A stretch of 17,419 nucleotides of DNA from Triparma columacea (GCA_030267965.1 BRYA01001485.1:8108-25526); one strand, 5' to 3'; positions 1-11,321 are shown, counted from the first letter of the stretch. Translations and numbers: made by a program. The notes: generated from the letters alone by a model not told the origin.

Positions 1-37
1 CCAACTCGATTTCGCAAGCCGAGAAGACAACTCGTAC

Positions 38-1644
38 CTTCCACTTCTTTATCTCTCCCTTTCCAAACATGTCGAAATCCAAAAAGGAGCTTTCGCAGCC
101 CCCACAATTGCCCTCAACTTCCGCCTTAGCCTTCCTCAGCTCTTCCTCGACCTCGGCCCCGAAGCCCCACTCCAGCCTCTCCACTCCCCCCTCCTCCCCC
201 CCAATCCCCTCCTCCAATCGTTTGAATACCTTCCCCTCCCCCTCTCCCCTAACGTCGTCCATGACTTCCTCAATCATTCTGTTCCAGACCATGCCGTCCG
301 AGAAGCTGTGCTCGAAGTTGTACCCGATCCTCCCGCTCCCCAGCCTGACCAGGCAGTGCTTGTCGTACCACCTGTTCCCCCCGTCCTCCCCGTGTAGCAT
401 CCTCTCGCTCTCCATGTCCTCAGTCATGCCCCTGTCCTCCTTGTCCAGGCAGACGACGAGCGCTGCGGAGTCGATGCAGTCGATGCTGCTCTTGCTGAGT
501 TCGTCCCCCCCCTCCGCTTTTCCGCGGAGCGAGGCCCACTCGTCCCTCCCGAGTCCTGTCCCGTAGCCCATGAAGGCCTCGTCTCCCCCCTCCCCCCTCT
601 CGACAATCTCCTTCAACTTGGACGAGAAGTAAGCACCGTCGTAGACACGACCGGTGGCCTTGCAAGCCGCCTCGATCCTGAAGAAGGCGTTGTTGAAGCA
701 CACGACAATGTGACCCCAGTTAGGGTTCATGCGAAGCTGCGGATGCCAAGGCCGGGGGTGAGAGAGTTTTACGTTAGCCCTAATTTCTCATTGAACGTCT
801 CAACCCCCTGCGTAAAATCCTCGCTCCTATTTCCCGGTCGTTCACGGTGCCAAGGTCTGCTCACCTCATCCCTCCCCACCCCCGGTACCCTGCATCCTCC
901 CACCATGTAAGGGAACGACGACATGCATCCCCCGTCGGCCTCCAGGCCGTAGTCTCTGACCTTCCGGCCCCACCTGAGCATGCTGCTAACGATGGAGCCG
1001 GTGTTGGAGTAGGAGGAGGGGGCGTCGCAGGTTTTTGAACCGCGAAGGAGGTAGAAGGGGTTGGAGTTTATAGGCAGACTCCAGCGACCGCCGAGATACA
1101 TGTCGTCCCAGTGGCTCTCGATATAGGAGTGAGGGTAGCTACCTTTCTCGGCGTTGCTTTGGTCAATCTGTATGTTTGGATGGTTGGGTTGGTTGGGGTG
1201 ACCGACGTGATGGCCAGCCACTGTCGCACAATGCGCACAGTTCCACAATTCCATTCCAACAAAAAATAACGACACCCCTTCCGCGGCTCAATTCGCCCCC
1301 CGCCCCCCCCATCTCACCTTGACGACTGCCTCCCAAAGTTCCTTCCCCTTCCCAGTATCAATGAAATCCTGCATGAGTTTGAAATCATTCTCACGCGTCT
1401 CTCCGTCCATTTCGCCGTCCAATGAGGCCATAGCGTCAACCCCTAACTTGTAGCGTGCCATAGTTTCATCAAAATCAGGGATTGGCAACCTCTCTATCTG
1501 GTTGTACTTACCCCTCATGTCGTCGTGAGGCACAACAATCACATCAGAAGCACTACTAAGCCCTCTGATTTGTCCTCCACGCTTGTATAGCTGCCTGGTG
1601 ACACGACTTCCAACTCTAGATGCTGTATGAACGGAATACATCAT
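38..1644 (-). CDS. Mitochondrial carnitine O-acyltransferase (partial, C-terminus beyond left edge)
   Basis: Transfers acyl groups between CoA and carnitine (choline/carnitine acyltransferase family). Exons read on the minus strand are 1644-1318, 1167-865 and 736-38. The introns 1317-1168 and 864-737 are GT-AG, and all joins fall on codon boundaries. The next donor (GTACGAG) begins at 37, so the 443 residues seen lack roughly the last 200 of a family usually above 600. Residues 1-34 form an arginine-rich, acid-free leader that fits mitochondrial import. LPIPDF at 53-58 matches the first family signature, CRVPG at 201-205 is the conserved middle motif, and RWYDK at 332 followed by NFEHSFSDG contains the catalytic histidine, about residue 353. 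Acetyl versus longer-chain preference cannot be decided because the C-terminal half is missing. It is divergent from the G-alpha gene, 143 bp away. Confidence 0.9.
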
Positions 1645-1787
1645 AGAATATTGAATGACAGCTTCGATAAAAAATAAATGTCAAGCCTGCAATCCTCGAC
1701 GCGGTCGGATGAAAGAATGAAAGACGAAAAAAGAGGGAGCAAATTTTCCCTAAAAGCGGAATATCTGCAGATAAAACATAAGATTTC
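1645..1787. promoter_or_regulatory. Divergent intergenic region, acyltransferase / G-alpha
   Basis: These 143 bp separate two ATG codons pointing away from each other, so both promoters and 5' UTRs must lie here or inside the neighbouring genes. The stretch is relatively A-rich on the plus strand, unlike the C-rich introns nearby. I see no convincing TATA box. The call rests only on gene orientation. Confidence 0.45.
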
Positions 1788-3354
1788 ATGGGGGCATGCG
1801 GTTCAAAATCCGACCCTGAGTCGAAGAATGCACTGGCAATTCAGCAGGAGCTAGAGCGCCAGTACCAGGAGGTGAGTGGGCCACATAATCCCTTTCTTCC
1901 CAACCGGTTCCCGAAGGGGTTCATGGGGTCATCCTATGAGAGGTTTACAAATTCAGACATTCTGGTTGTCCTCAAGCTCCGGGATAGCCCCCCCCCCAAG
2001 CCCCGGACCAAACAGAACCCACGTCCTTTGTATATATCCCATGAATCATAGTTCCCTGTTCCCAACTCTCGAGATATGGTTTGGTTCCAGCCCTTGTTCT
2101 AGCCCCCCTGTGCTTTCCTCGCCCTTCCCTGCCTTTCACGACTCTAAACCGTCTATCACCTCCCTTTCCCCTTCATCTCTCCCCCCCCCCCCCTCTGCAG
2201 CAACAAAACAAGATCCGTCTTCTCCTCCTTGGCGCAGGGGAATCTGGAAAGTCTACAATTTTCAAGCAGATCAGGATCCTTTACGGTCCCGGATTTAGTG
2301 AAAACGACCGTATGCACTACGTGGGCGCTATCCAGAACAACGTCATCACCTGCATCAAGGCCATCTGTGACCAGGTTGTGGAGATGGGCCTGCAGGACTC
2401 CGTTGAAGCGCAGGAGGAGCTCAAGCTCATCAAGGACGCAGACGAGAGCAAGCCCCTCACCCCAGAGTACGGGGAAATTATCAAAACCCTTTGGGCCGAT
2501 AGGGGTGTGCAGAAGGCATGGGAGAAGGTGAGAATAGAATGGGCCAAATCCAAGCGTGGCATACATAAGACACATCTTAGCTTCGCTCGTCTCATGCTCA
2601 TGGACGTTTGCACCACAATAATTCTCACTAACGCAACCCTTCGGTCGTCACTTTGCTCCTCCATCCCTTCCTCCCTCCCTCCCTCCCTCCCTCCCCCCCT
2701 CCATTGCAGCGGGCGGAGTACCACATCATTGAGAGTAATGCAGAATACTTCAACAGGATTGACCAGATCGCTCAGTTCAATTATAAGCCGAGTGACCAGG
2801 ATATTCTCCTTTCGAGAGTGCGCACAACGGGTATCGTGGAGGAGAGGTATGAGATCGAGGGAGTCGTATTTGAGATCATTGACGTTGGGGGCCAGCGCAA
2901 CGAGCGCAAGAAGTGGATCCACTGCTTCGAGGACGTCAACGCCATCATTTATGTCGCGGCGCTCTCCGAGTACGACCAGCACTTATTCGAGGACAAGGAG
3001 ACAAATAGAATGAGCGAGGCTCTCGCTCTTTTCCAGGAGATGTGTAACTCTCCGTGGTTCGAGCGCACCGACATGATCCTCTTCCTCAACAAGGAGGACT
3101 TGTTCTCAGAGAAGATCAAGACTGTCAGAATCAACAGCGTAAAAGAATTCGAGGAGTACGACATCCCGGCCTTTGATAGGGACGCCGGCGTCAAGTTCTT
3201 CCTCGAGCAGTTCATGATGCGCAACGAGAGCGCTAAGGACATCTTCTACCACGTCACCAACGCCACCGACAGCAATAACGTAAAGGTTGTCTTCGATGCC
3301 TGCAAGGACATCATCCTCAAGAGGAATTTGGAGGACTCTGGCTTCATGAGCTAA
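1788..3354 (+). CDS. Heterotrimeric G-protein alpha subunit
   Basis: GTP-binding switch that couples membrane receptors to effectors. Exons are 1788-1871, 2201-2527 and 2710-3354, all in phase 0, giving 351 residues, the normal family length. Every nucleotide-binding box is visible: G1 GAGESGKST at 39-47, G2 RVRTTG with the catalytic arginine at 173, G3 DVGGQR with the catalytic glutamine at 199, and G4 NKED at 264-267. G5 reads TNAT at 320-323 instead of the usual TCAT. Gly2 and Cys4 in MGACGS fit N-myristoylation and palmitoylation. The tail ends EDSGFMS: serine replaces the cysteine used as the pertussis-toxin site in Gi proteins, and the tail is one residue longer. Its subclass is uncertain, though closer to Gi/o in style. 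A possible AATAAA signal sits at 3479-3484. Confidence 0.96.
2669..2692 (+). repeat. (CCCT)n microsatellite in G-alpha intron 2
   Basis: About five to six units of CCCT lie just upstream of the 3' splice site of intron 2 (2528-2709). They are followed by a further C run and TTGCAG, so the repeat probably forms part of the polypyrimidine tract. Confidence 0.8.
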
Positions 3355-3548
3355 GCCAACAGCCGGGATAGGGGTGTATGGGGAGGTGTGTATGGTGGGG
3401 AGTGGGGTGGGAAGTGGTTAACATTCAACGAGGGATTGTTCGATCGTAGGGGGGTATGTAATGCAAATTGAGTTGCCAAATAAAATTCCTCATCAATTAA
3501 TTCTCAATCAAAACTCATTCCAAACTTCCATCCTCTTTCACCCCCTCA

Positions 3549-4004
3549 ATGACCATTACCCCAGGCGCATTTCAAGCTTTCCTTCTATTTTGGGTATTTG
3601 GTAAGCACCCCTTCCCCCACTTCTACCCTCATCTAGCTCGGTATCCTTTTACCAATTAAAATTTCCTCCCCCTCTACCTTCTCGAGTATAATACTGTTAT
3701 ATTTTGTCACCCCCGCTCCCCCCCTCCCCCCTCTCCGTACCAAAACCCACCGCCGCCGCCCCCCCCACGGCATCCTTTCCCTAACCCCCCCCCCCCCACC
3801 CTCCCCATTTCAATCCCTCCTTCCCTTCCCTTAGCCCTGATAATATTAGGTTACGAGGAGTTTTACGCCGCAGAGGATCACGTACACATCCACAACCCTG
3901 GGTACCTTCACGTTCACTGGTCACACCTTTTCGTTTTGCTTATTATTGGAATCATCTCTTGGCTCGCCTTTGCATACCACCGTCTCTCGAACCTTCAGTG
4001 GTAA
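3549..4004 (+). CDS. Small two-helix membrane protein with His-rich loop, hypothetical
   Basis: I do not recognise this gene. It is assembled from exon 3549-3600 and exon 3835-4004, joined across a GTAAGC...TTAG intron of 234 bp that contains several poly-C runs. The joined frame is 222 nt, encoding 73 residues. Residues from about 7 to 22 form one hydrophobic helix, and a second runs from about 50 to 63. Between them is a loop with six histidines (HVHIHNP then LHVHWSH), which could bind a metal or haem. This is inference from composition only. It lies 194 bp downstream of the G-alpha gene on the same strand and converges on the next gene with a 101 bp gap. The size and layout resemble small subunits of organelle membrane complexes, but no family match is claimed. 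Confidence 0.6.
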
Positions 4005-4105
4005 AAAATAGCAACAACACAAATTCTGTAATTTTAGCGGGTCTCTCACACAGGTTACAAAATCTAAATACTTTCATAAAGTTCATTTTACAATATGGTC
4101 CACAA

Positions 4106-7100
4106 TTAGTCAAAGTTATAGTGATTCTCGTCGAATCCACACCCATTCCTCATGGCAATGTTGACCTTCGCAAGCTGCTTTTCGCCCTCCTTCCCCGCCA
4201 ACTTTTCAATGTTCTTCTTGGTTGGTTCTGTCTTGGGATCGTAATCGTAAACGCCTGAGGGCTTCTTCCCGGCCTCGCAAACAGCGTAGACGTACTTCAT
4301 GTTGACATTCTTGACTTCCGCTACGGGGTTCTCGAACTCCTCCACGCAGCCGTCCACCAGGCGCACTATGATGCTCGCCCCGTGGTGCAAAATCAGCGGC
4401 TTCTCCTTCTTACTCTTTTTCATCTCCTTCTCGATCCACTCGTAAATGTCGTCGGGGGTGTTGGCCCCGACCGCATCGGCAGGAATCTTACCCTCGAACA
4501 AAGGCACGCAAAAGCAGCCCGAATCGACGTAATTCTTGTTCTTTTTCTTGAAGATGGGCAAGACTCCCCACAAGCTGCTGGCTTGGTCGCTCACCTGCCA
4601 GTCTTTCTTCTTCATCTTGAGAGTCCTGACCTCCATTATCAGCACCATGTTATCCCCATCCGTTCCAAGGTTCTTGTACTCGAAAGCCTTGTCCAAGAAC
4701 TTTGGCGCAGTTTGATCACTCTTGATGTCGTACTGCCTCGTGAACTCAACGTCCGTCGTCATGCTGCCGTTTGTCTCATAGAACATGGCTGGGGGAGATA
4801 AGGTGTAAAGCACCTTGTAATAGGGGGCGTTCGACATGAAGCCGCCGCCCTTCATTTTATGAAGGCCATCTATTGACACCTTGAAGCCAGTCTCGGTGTT
4901 GTACTGGTTCATGTAGGTGTAGTCCAAGTATCCCGTCAGTTTTCCCACGAAGCTCTCAGCGATGAACTTGTCCATCTCCTCCGTCTGGATCTCCGTCACG
5001 TCCTTTTCATCCCCGTACTTTTTCATGAGTTGCTGAAGTACGAACTCCTTCACTGGCATGGCATCCCTTTGCTTCCTGTTCTCGTAAAGCTTCGTCTCGA
5101 TAGGCTGGGGCTTGCACATCGTGCTGTCGTACACCCCGCTGCTATAGTCGGGAGCCGGCACGTCCAAGCCCTCCTTTGCCCAAACTGCGGGATCCTCGTA
5201 GTCGCTCCTGCTCTTCACGGCAAGGTCGTTCTTGGGAGCGGCCAAGATCCTAATGAGGATCGTCGCGCAGCTGACCCTCTTGAAACCGTCCAGCTTGGAC
5301 GCCGAGAACTTCTTATCCTTTGTATTCGACGACTGCTTTATGAGCGGAAGCTGGAAACAGCCCGTGTTTAGGCAGTACTCCTGGTCGTTCGAGTCCTCCG
5401 GCTGCTTCTTCTTATTCCCGACCTCCGTGAAAAGATTCAGGAGAGCATACCCAACCACAACAATCTTCTTTGTGTTCTTGTCAACGGTATCGACCCTGAT
5501 CATAAGGGTGGCAGTAGGGTCGAAATGTTCACTCCTGTATTCCTTCCTGAGAACAAATTTCGGCGACAGCAGGTTACCGCTAAGGTCAGCCATTGCCGCC
5601 ACCCCATCCTTCCCTTCCGTCTCCTCCTCGAAAAACTTGTTGTTTTTCATCATATTCTTGAGGTGTACACTCGTCACCGAGCAATTATCGGGAAGGGACC
5701 TCGCACCGTCGATATAAACATCGACACCGTCCGCAGTCCTATCGAAAGGGGTGGGGGGGGTCTTGTCCTCGAAGTCGATCCAAGGCTCCTCACCATCCTC
5801 TTCATCCAAGTCGAGGTCGTCAAGGTCTGCCCCGAGCTCATCTTCAACCTCGTCGATTGGAGGCTGTACTCCGCCGCCGTGCTTGTGGCCATGCTTCGCA
5901 GCTCCGCCCCTGTTGCTCTTGTAGCTCCTCCTGCTCGCAGTGTCGCTGTGATCGTGAGCGCCGGGACTATCTTCGTTGACGACGATGGACAGCAATGCGG
6001 CCGGCTCTGCGTCCTCCTCCTTCACGACCAGTTGCACCTGCTGTTCGCCGATAATAGGGCTACCGTGACCATCGATGAGCTTTATCGTTGCGCTGAACAA
6101 CGGGCCGTCTCCACCCACAGCAATGGCGCTGACTCTCACTTTCGATACCTGGGCGGACGTCTTGACCTCGGTGGCTTGCTTCTTCAGGCTGTAGGTAAGA
6201 GAGTGCTCGTTCGATTTCCCCTTAGCGGGCTTGGTTGTGAAGATGGTCTCGTATTGGTCCTCTTCATCCTCCTCCTCCTCCTCCTTTATGGTCTCCACAG
6301 TCACGGTAATGTTGGGCTTCTTCTCGAGGTGAGCGTGAGGTAGCACCTCAAGACGGTGGAACGAGAGATAGAGATCGTGGTTAACAACCTTCACCCCACC
6401 TTCCTCATCATCATTGTCACCCTCGCCCTGAGCACCGTCGCCTTCATTAACGACGTCCTCCTCATTGTTGTCGTCTTCACCCTCACCATCATCACCCTTC
6501 GCGTCGTCTTCGGCCTTCTTATCATCCCCGTTGTCGTCATGCGCCTTGGGCTCAGAGTCCTCTTCCTTCTTCTTGACGAGCTTCTTTTTCTTCTTCTTAG
6601 TTTGTACTATTTCCTCCTCCTCGGGTTCCTCCTGGTTCTCGTTCTGCCACTTGTACATGTGCTGCGTCATGGTGGGCTCGATCGAGAACTGCTCTGTGGG
6701 CTTGCCGTTGTGGCGGATCCTGAGGAACATGGTTGGCTTCTGCGAAGCGTCCTCGGCGGGGTTCGTGTGATCCTGATCATTCTTGATTCGCAGGAAGCTC
6801 GCATTGAACGCCCCGGGATGGAGGGTAACCTTGAAATTGCCAACCTTAAGTTTGGGAGTCTCCGATTCTTCAACCTCCTTGAAGAGGGGTAGGCTGCACC
6901 AGCCGAGCGTCTTTGTGAGGGGCTTATTCGCCATGCCGTCAGGCTCGGGGGTGTAGTCGACTTGGAGGATGAGCTGCATGGAGGTGAGGGGCGAAGTCTT
7001 CGGATAAGCCTTGGCGAACCCGAAGACGGTCTGGACAGTCCCGTTCGCCGACTTTTCAGTCTCATAAAACTTGGACTGCTTGGGCTTCGCGGAGAACATC

Positions 7101-9744
7101 CTGTCGCCGTTGTAAATGCAGTGGACGATCCTCGTCCTCGCGAGGTCCAGCCTCTTGAGCTTCCTCGGGAACGATATCCCGTAGTCGCAGAGGACCTTGA
7201 ATCCTTGGTTGACGTCATAGGGAATTTTATGGTGCGAGAGGACCGAAGTGGCGTTCGCTGTGGCGTCCCCTACCGGCATCTCTCTCGCGAGAGCTTGCTG
7301 GACCCTTAGGGCCTGGATCGATCGCTTCTGATCCGCGAGCCATTTCTCGTGGGCCAGAGCGCGCTCGTGAGCCTCCTTCTCGGCGGCGATCTTCTCCTTG
7401 AGGGCGTTGTTGGCCGCCTCCTGCTCGAGCCGCTCCTGCTCGAAGCGCATCTTGGCCATGTACTCAAGGTGATCTATCTTGAGCTTCTCGAGGCGCTTGG
7501 ACTCCGGCAGAGCGGACATAAACGACATCATGTCGCCGTCGGTCGAGGAGGACGAGCGAAGGTGTGGGGGGTGAGGCTGCTGGGGGGCAGCGTTGTTGTC
7601 TTGCTGAGACTGAGCTGGCTGGTGGACGCCAACTGACGATTGAGGTTGCGCCCCGTAAAAGCTCTGGGCGACAGGAGCCTCGTGGAGCTGCATCACCTCT
7701 TCTTGTAGCCTTTGGTTCTCCGCCTCCAGCTGCGAGGTCTGCTGTTGGAACATCTGCATATACATTTGCATCTGCTGTTGCATCTGCTGTTGCATCTGCT
7801 GCTGCTCCTGCTGCCTCTTGGCGTCCGCCTGTTGTTGCATGAACACCTGCATCTGCTGCTGCTGCTGCCACTGCTGCTGCTGCATCTGCATCTGCAGACT
7901 CATGCCGTAGGAGGGGTCTGACTGGGGCATGGCGTGGTAAGGGGCGGGGGGGACAGAAGGAAGGAATTGCTGCTGCGGTAGCTGCTGCTGAGCGGGGTGG
8001 CCGTTCATTGCATTGTAGCCATAGTTGTTCATTCGAGGGTTGAAGTTGCTCTGGCTGCTAGGTTGGGCGCTATCCGTTGGCTGGGAGGAAGCGATTTCAT
8101 CCTCCAGCTGTTGTATCGCGTCCATGGCCTCCTTTTGGTCGATGTTAGGATTATTCAGGGCCTGCTTCTTGAGTTGCTCGAGCTCGCGAAGTGCCTTGGC
8201 CGATTCGGACTTGCTCATCGTTTTGAACGAGTTCTGTTTTTTTGACGTTCCGTTTTTCAGCATCGAGAACTTCTTCACAGTTTCATCGAGGGCGTCCTCA
8301 GGGGATGAGTTTTCAACGTCCTCGTCAGTGTCGTCGTTCAGCCCCTCACCGGGTGCGGGGTGTTCGAGCTCCTTCTTATCACCCCCAACCTCGTCCTTCG
8401 GAGGCCTGGTGACGTACACCTCTTTCACCACGATCTTCTGCTGCGCCCTCGTCGGGGATATCGGTACCTTCTCGAACTCCAGCTGCGAAGGGGGAGGTCA
8501 GCCACAGCGTTCCACGAAGTCATCACCACGAACGTAGGCCCTTCGTCTCACCTTGTCAGTCTTGCCGGTGAAATAATCCTCAAAGATGGACAGCTCGTCC
8601 TTCGGTATTTTGTACTTTGACGCCAGGTCGTCAATCGTTGACTCCGCCTCCATCACGGTGTCGCCATCGTCCGCCCTGTCCTCCTCCAGCTGTTGCCTTA
8701 GCTTCTTCAGCCGATCCTGCTGCGCCCGAACCCCCTTCCCGCTCGTGATGTCCTTCACGAGTTTCGTCAGGCTCTCATCCCCAGCCTTGTCCCCCCCCCC
8801 CGTCTTGACCTCATGGATCTTTTCCTCCAGCTGTTGCCTCTCCTTCACTATGTCCTCCTTCGACCTCTGTATGATCGCCATTGCGATCCCGTAGTCCTTG
8901 GCGATCTTCTCCCTGAGGTTCTTCTCCTCCGCCAAGTTGCCCTCCTTGTCCTTGTCCTTGGCCTCAGATATGTCATCTTCCAGGGTCTGGATGCGCAGGT
9001 TCATCGTTGCGGTTTGATTTATGAGGTCGTCCTCGACCTTCTTAACACTGTCGTCAAGCTCCCTCTGGTGAAGGGCGAGGAGCGAAACGACGAGTATTTG
9101 AGCATATTGGGGTTAGTGCAAAATTCGCATTGATTGAGGATGAGCGAGGCCCAACTCTCACCTCCTTCCTCAACAGTTCCTGCCTCTCCATTTCGATAAT
9201 CTCTAGCTCCTTTGTCCTCTCCTTGCTAAGTTCCTTCAACCTGTCCTCGTTGACGCTCTTGAGTTGCCTGAGAACTCTCTCCCTCTCCAGCCCCGCCCTC
9301 AGCTCCTTCTCCTCGGCCTTTTGCTTCGCCATTCGGAGTTCCGCAAGCGCGGCGGTTTCCTTGAGCTTCTGCTCCTTCGTTAGCTGCTGGGCCTTTGCGA
9401 GCCGCTTTATCTCCTCTGCCTTGGACTTGGCACGACGGTTTATCAGGTGGTTGCGGAGGCGGGCGTGGTCGGCCTCGTTTTCTTTGAGGGGGGGCGGGGG
9501 GGGATAAGGGGTGAGGGTGGGGGGTAAGGAGGCGAGAGGATTGACGGCTTGCCTTTGTCATTGCCTTTCTCCTCCCCTTCCTTGTCCTTTGCCCTCGGAC
9601 AGTTTGCTCACCTTGAATCTTGGTCCTCAAATCAATCAGCGTTGCGTTCCCGATGGTCGGGTCCTCGAGGTCTCGACTCGCTATATAGCGTTTGATGTCG
9701 TCGAAGGTCATGGCTGACTCGATGAAGGCCTTGGGGTCGGCCAT
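4106..9744 (-). CDS. Large coiled-coil, Gln-rich, multi-C2-like protein (CCDC17-like)
   Basis: Four exons on the minus strand: 9744-9612, 9481-9162, 9064-8552 and 8482-4106. The introns are 130, 97 and 69 bp, all with GTGAG donors. Intron 1 splits a codon (G + AA), which confirms the unusual AAAG acceptor. The protein has 1780 residues. Roughly 45-320 is charged coiled coil, 487-571 is Gln/Met-rich, 650-710 is coiled coil again, and 935-1017 is very acidic with a Lys patch. Beta-rich C2-like units lie near 745-930, 1240-1465 and 1530-1680. Each contains a related C-x-x-[LV]-P-L-[FI] motif, so they look like internal repeats. The phrase VYIDGARSLPDN and the overall plan recall protist CCDC17-type proteins, which are linked to cilia; this is family memory, not a search result. 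The start at 9744 gives MADPKAFI in good context. A structural or axonemal scaffold role is likely but unproven. Confidence 0.85.
7736..7990 (-). repeat. CAG/CTG-rich tract encoding Gln/Met-rich segment
   Basis: Reading the minus strand, this part of the large CCDC17-like gene is dominated by CAG codons interrupted by ATG and a few others. It encodes residues about 487-571 with several blocks of three to five glutamines. The tract is interrupted rather than a pure CAG run, so it should be moderately stable. It leads into a predicted coiled coil. Confidence 0.85.
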
Positions 9745-9935
9745 GGGTCGGTTAGTGAGTTATTTATTTGAATGGGGTGGGGGAAATGATTACGGAAGGG
9801 GGAAGGGAATGGGAGATGGGGGTACGGGGGGTACGATGACGGGGATCCGTGTCGCGAAAGCGCGCAGGAAGGGGTGGTGTGTAAGGTTGAAACTCAAAAT
9901 TCCCCGAGCGAAGAGCAGAAAACCAGGGCAAAACA
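9745..9935. promoter_or_regulatory. Divergent intergenic region, CCDC17-like / TPR gene
   Basis: A 191 bp gap lies between two outward-facing ATG codons. The left part carries TTATTTATTTG, followed by a G-rich section and then an A-rich leader directly before the TPR start. A shared bidirectional promoter is inferred from orientation; no defined element is recognised. Confidence 0.45.
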
Positions 9936-10938
9936 ATGGACATGGAAGATCAGGGATGCACAGCGGGTGGAAACGGCGGCGGGCTGTTCGCCGGCTTGTT
10001 CGCGTGCGGCTGCCAACCTGGGGACAGCCCTAGCCTCCTCGCCGACAAGTACAGGGTGAGTATGGCTCCTAGCCGGTTCCCATTACGAACATGGTGGGCC
10101 AAAAATAGCCCTAACCCCCCCCCCCCAGGAGGAGGCAAAGCTCTCCCCCAACTCCGCAGTCAGCCACTACAACCTCGGTTCCACCTTACAGGAGCGCGGC
10201 AAGGTCTCTGAGGCCATCATGTGCTACCTCTCCGCCATAGCCTTGGACCCTACCTACTCTGAGGCCCACTACAATCTCGGTTCCGCCTACCAGTCGATGG
10301 GGGACCTAAAATCCGCCCTTCGTAGCTACCAGTCCTGCGTGAAGTTGGTCCCCGGTCACGCTCAGGCCTGGTACAACCTGGGCTACGTGATGCAGGACCT
10401 TGGGGACGTCAAGGGGGGGATCAGGAGCTTCAAGATGGCAATTAAGTGGGATCCCGTAGACGTTGACAGCCACCTAAACCTCGGCAACCTCTACAGGGGT
10501 GGGGGCGAGCCCTCTAAGGCCGTGGCTTGCTACAGGAGGGCCATAGAGTGCTGTGGAAACTCTGTTATGGGGCACTACAACCTGGGGAGCGCGTACCAGG
10601 AGATGGGGATGGTTGAGAAGAGCCTCGGTCCCCTCGGTCGCGCCGTCTCGCTCGACCCCGACTACGCGGACGCCCACTTCAACCTTGGGATAAGCTTCCA
10701 GGAGCTGGGGAGGTACGGGGAGGCCCTTACGTGCTACAGGAACGCGTATAGGGCGGACCCGACGTTCGAGGAGGCGAGGGGGGCGATGAGGGGGGTGGAG
10801 AAGGCGATAAAGAGGGGGGCGAAGAAGGGGGGAACGGGGGACGAGGGGGAGGAGGGGGGGAAGGAGAATGTTAGGAACGGCTTGAATGTAGGGGGGAGAA
10901 AGGAGGGGAGGGAGTTCGGGGACCCACTCAGGGGGTAG
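9936..10938 (+). CDS. Tetratricopeptide-repeat protein
   Basis: Exons 9936-10055 and 10129-10938 are joined across a 73 bp intron (GTGAGT ... twelve C then AG), giving 309 residues. Residues 1-40, encoded by exon 1, are Gly- and Cys-rich with GCQPGDSP. Six TPR units follow in perfect 34-residue register: the [YL]N pair recurs at 54, 88, 122, 156, 190 and 224, usually as H/W-YNLG. A seventh, degenerate helix pair may start near 258. The tail is rich in Gly, Lys and Glu. The repeats resemble those of O-GlcNAc transferase and related scaffold proteins, but there is no catalytic domain, so a protein-binding adaptor is the sensible call. The last 150 bases of coding sequence are extremely G-rich on the coding strand. 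Confidence 0.9.
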
Positions 10939-11321
10939 GGGTAAGGGTAGGGTTAGGGTTAGGGTTAGGGGTAGGGGTAGGGAGAGGGGGAGGGAGGACC
11001 GAAAACACAATGTACAATAGTCCCACTTTTAGCACACAAAATAAAAAAAGGAGGTTGTCAGGCGGGCGCGCTGGTTTTCTCTAACAAACAAACATGCCTT
11101 TAAGTCTCTCTATTTGCCTCTAGTCCCCTTCTTCCCTCCTCTTTCTCTCCCTCTCTCCCCCTTGCTTGTCCTCCCCCCCTTGTCAACTTAGGTTCCACAC
11201 CGCTTTCCTGTTTCATTGCCTTACCGAAAACGTACCCGTAAGCGCTATCTCCGTCTTTACTTCCCCCCTCTTTCCTGTTTCATTGCCTTACCATTAACAT
11301 ACCCATAAGCGCTCCCTCCCA
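10939..11321. other. Convergent 3' intergenic region, TPR gene / cardiolipin synthase
   Basis: This is 383 bp without a gene. From the left it holds a TTAGGG-type array, a G-rich stretch, an AATAAA sequence at 11040-11045 (102 nt after the TPR stop codon), a C/T-rich stretch around 11100-11180, and two extra copies of the 3' end of the cardiolipin synthase coding sequence. It presumably contains both 3' UTRs. Confidence 0.7.
10948..10970 (+). repeat. Interstitial telomere-like (TTAGGG)n array
   Basis: Nearly four perfect copies of TTAGGG on the plus strand begin ten bases after the TPR stop codon. They are flanked by degenerate GTAGGG, GTAAGGG and GGGGTA units, extending the G-tract pattern from about 10931 to 10982. 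TTAGGG is the telomere unit of stramenopiles, animals and fungi, among others. Confidence 0.85.

Noticed and set aside
69..566. 165-codon Ser/Pro-rich plus-strand frame
   Set aside because: It is antisense to exon 3 of the carnitine acyltransferase, which contains the catalytic histidine motif.
5525..6343. 272-codon plus-strand open frame opposite the large CCDC17-like gene
   Set aside because: It is antisense to a strongly supported coding exon, its Val/Leu-rich content is the mirror of acidic and Lys-rich codons, and there is no domain or splice context.
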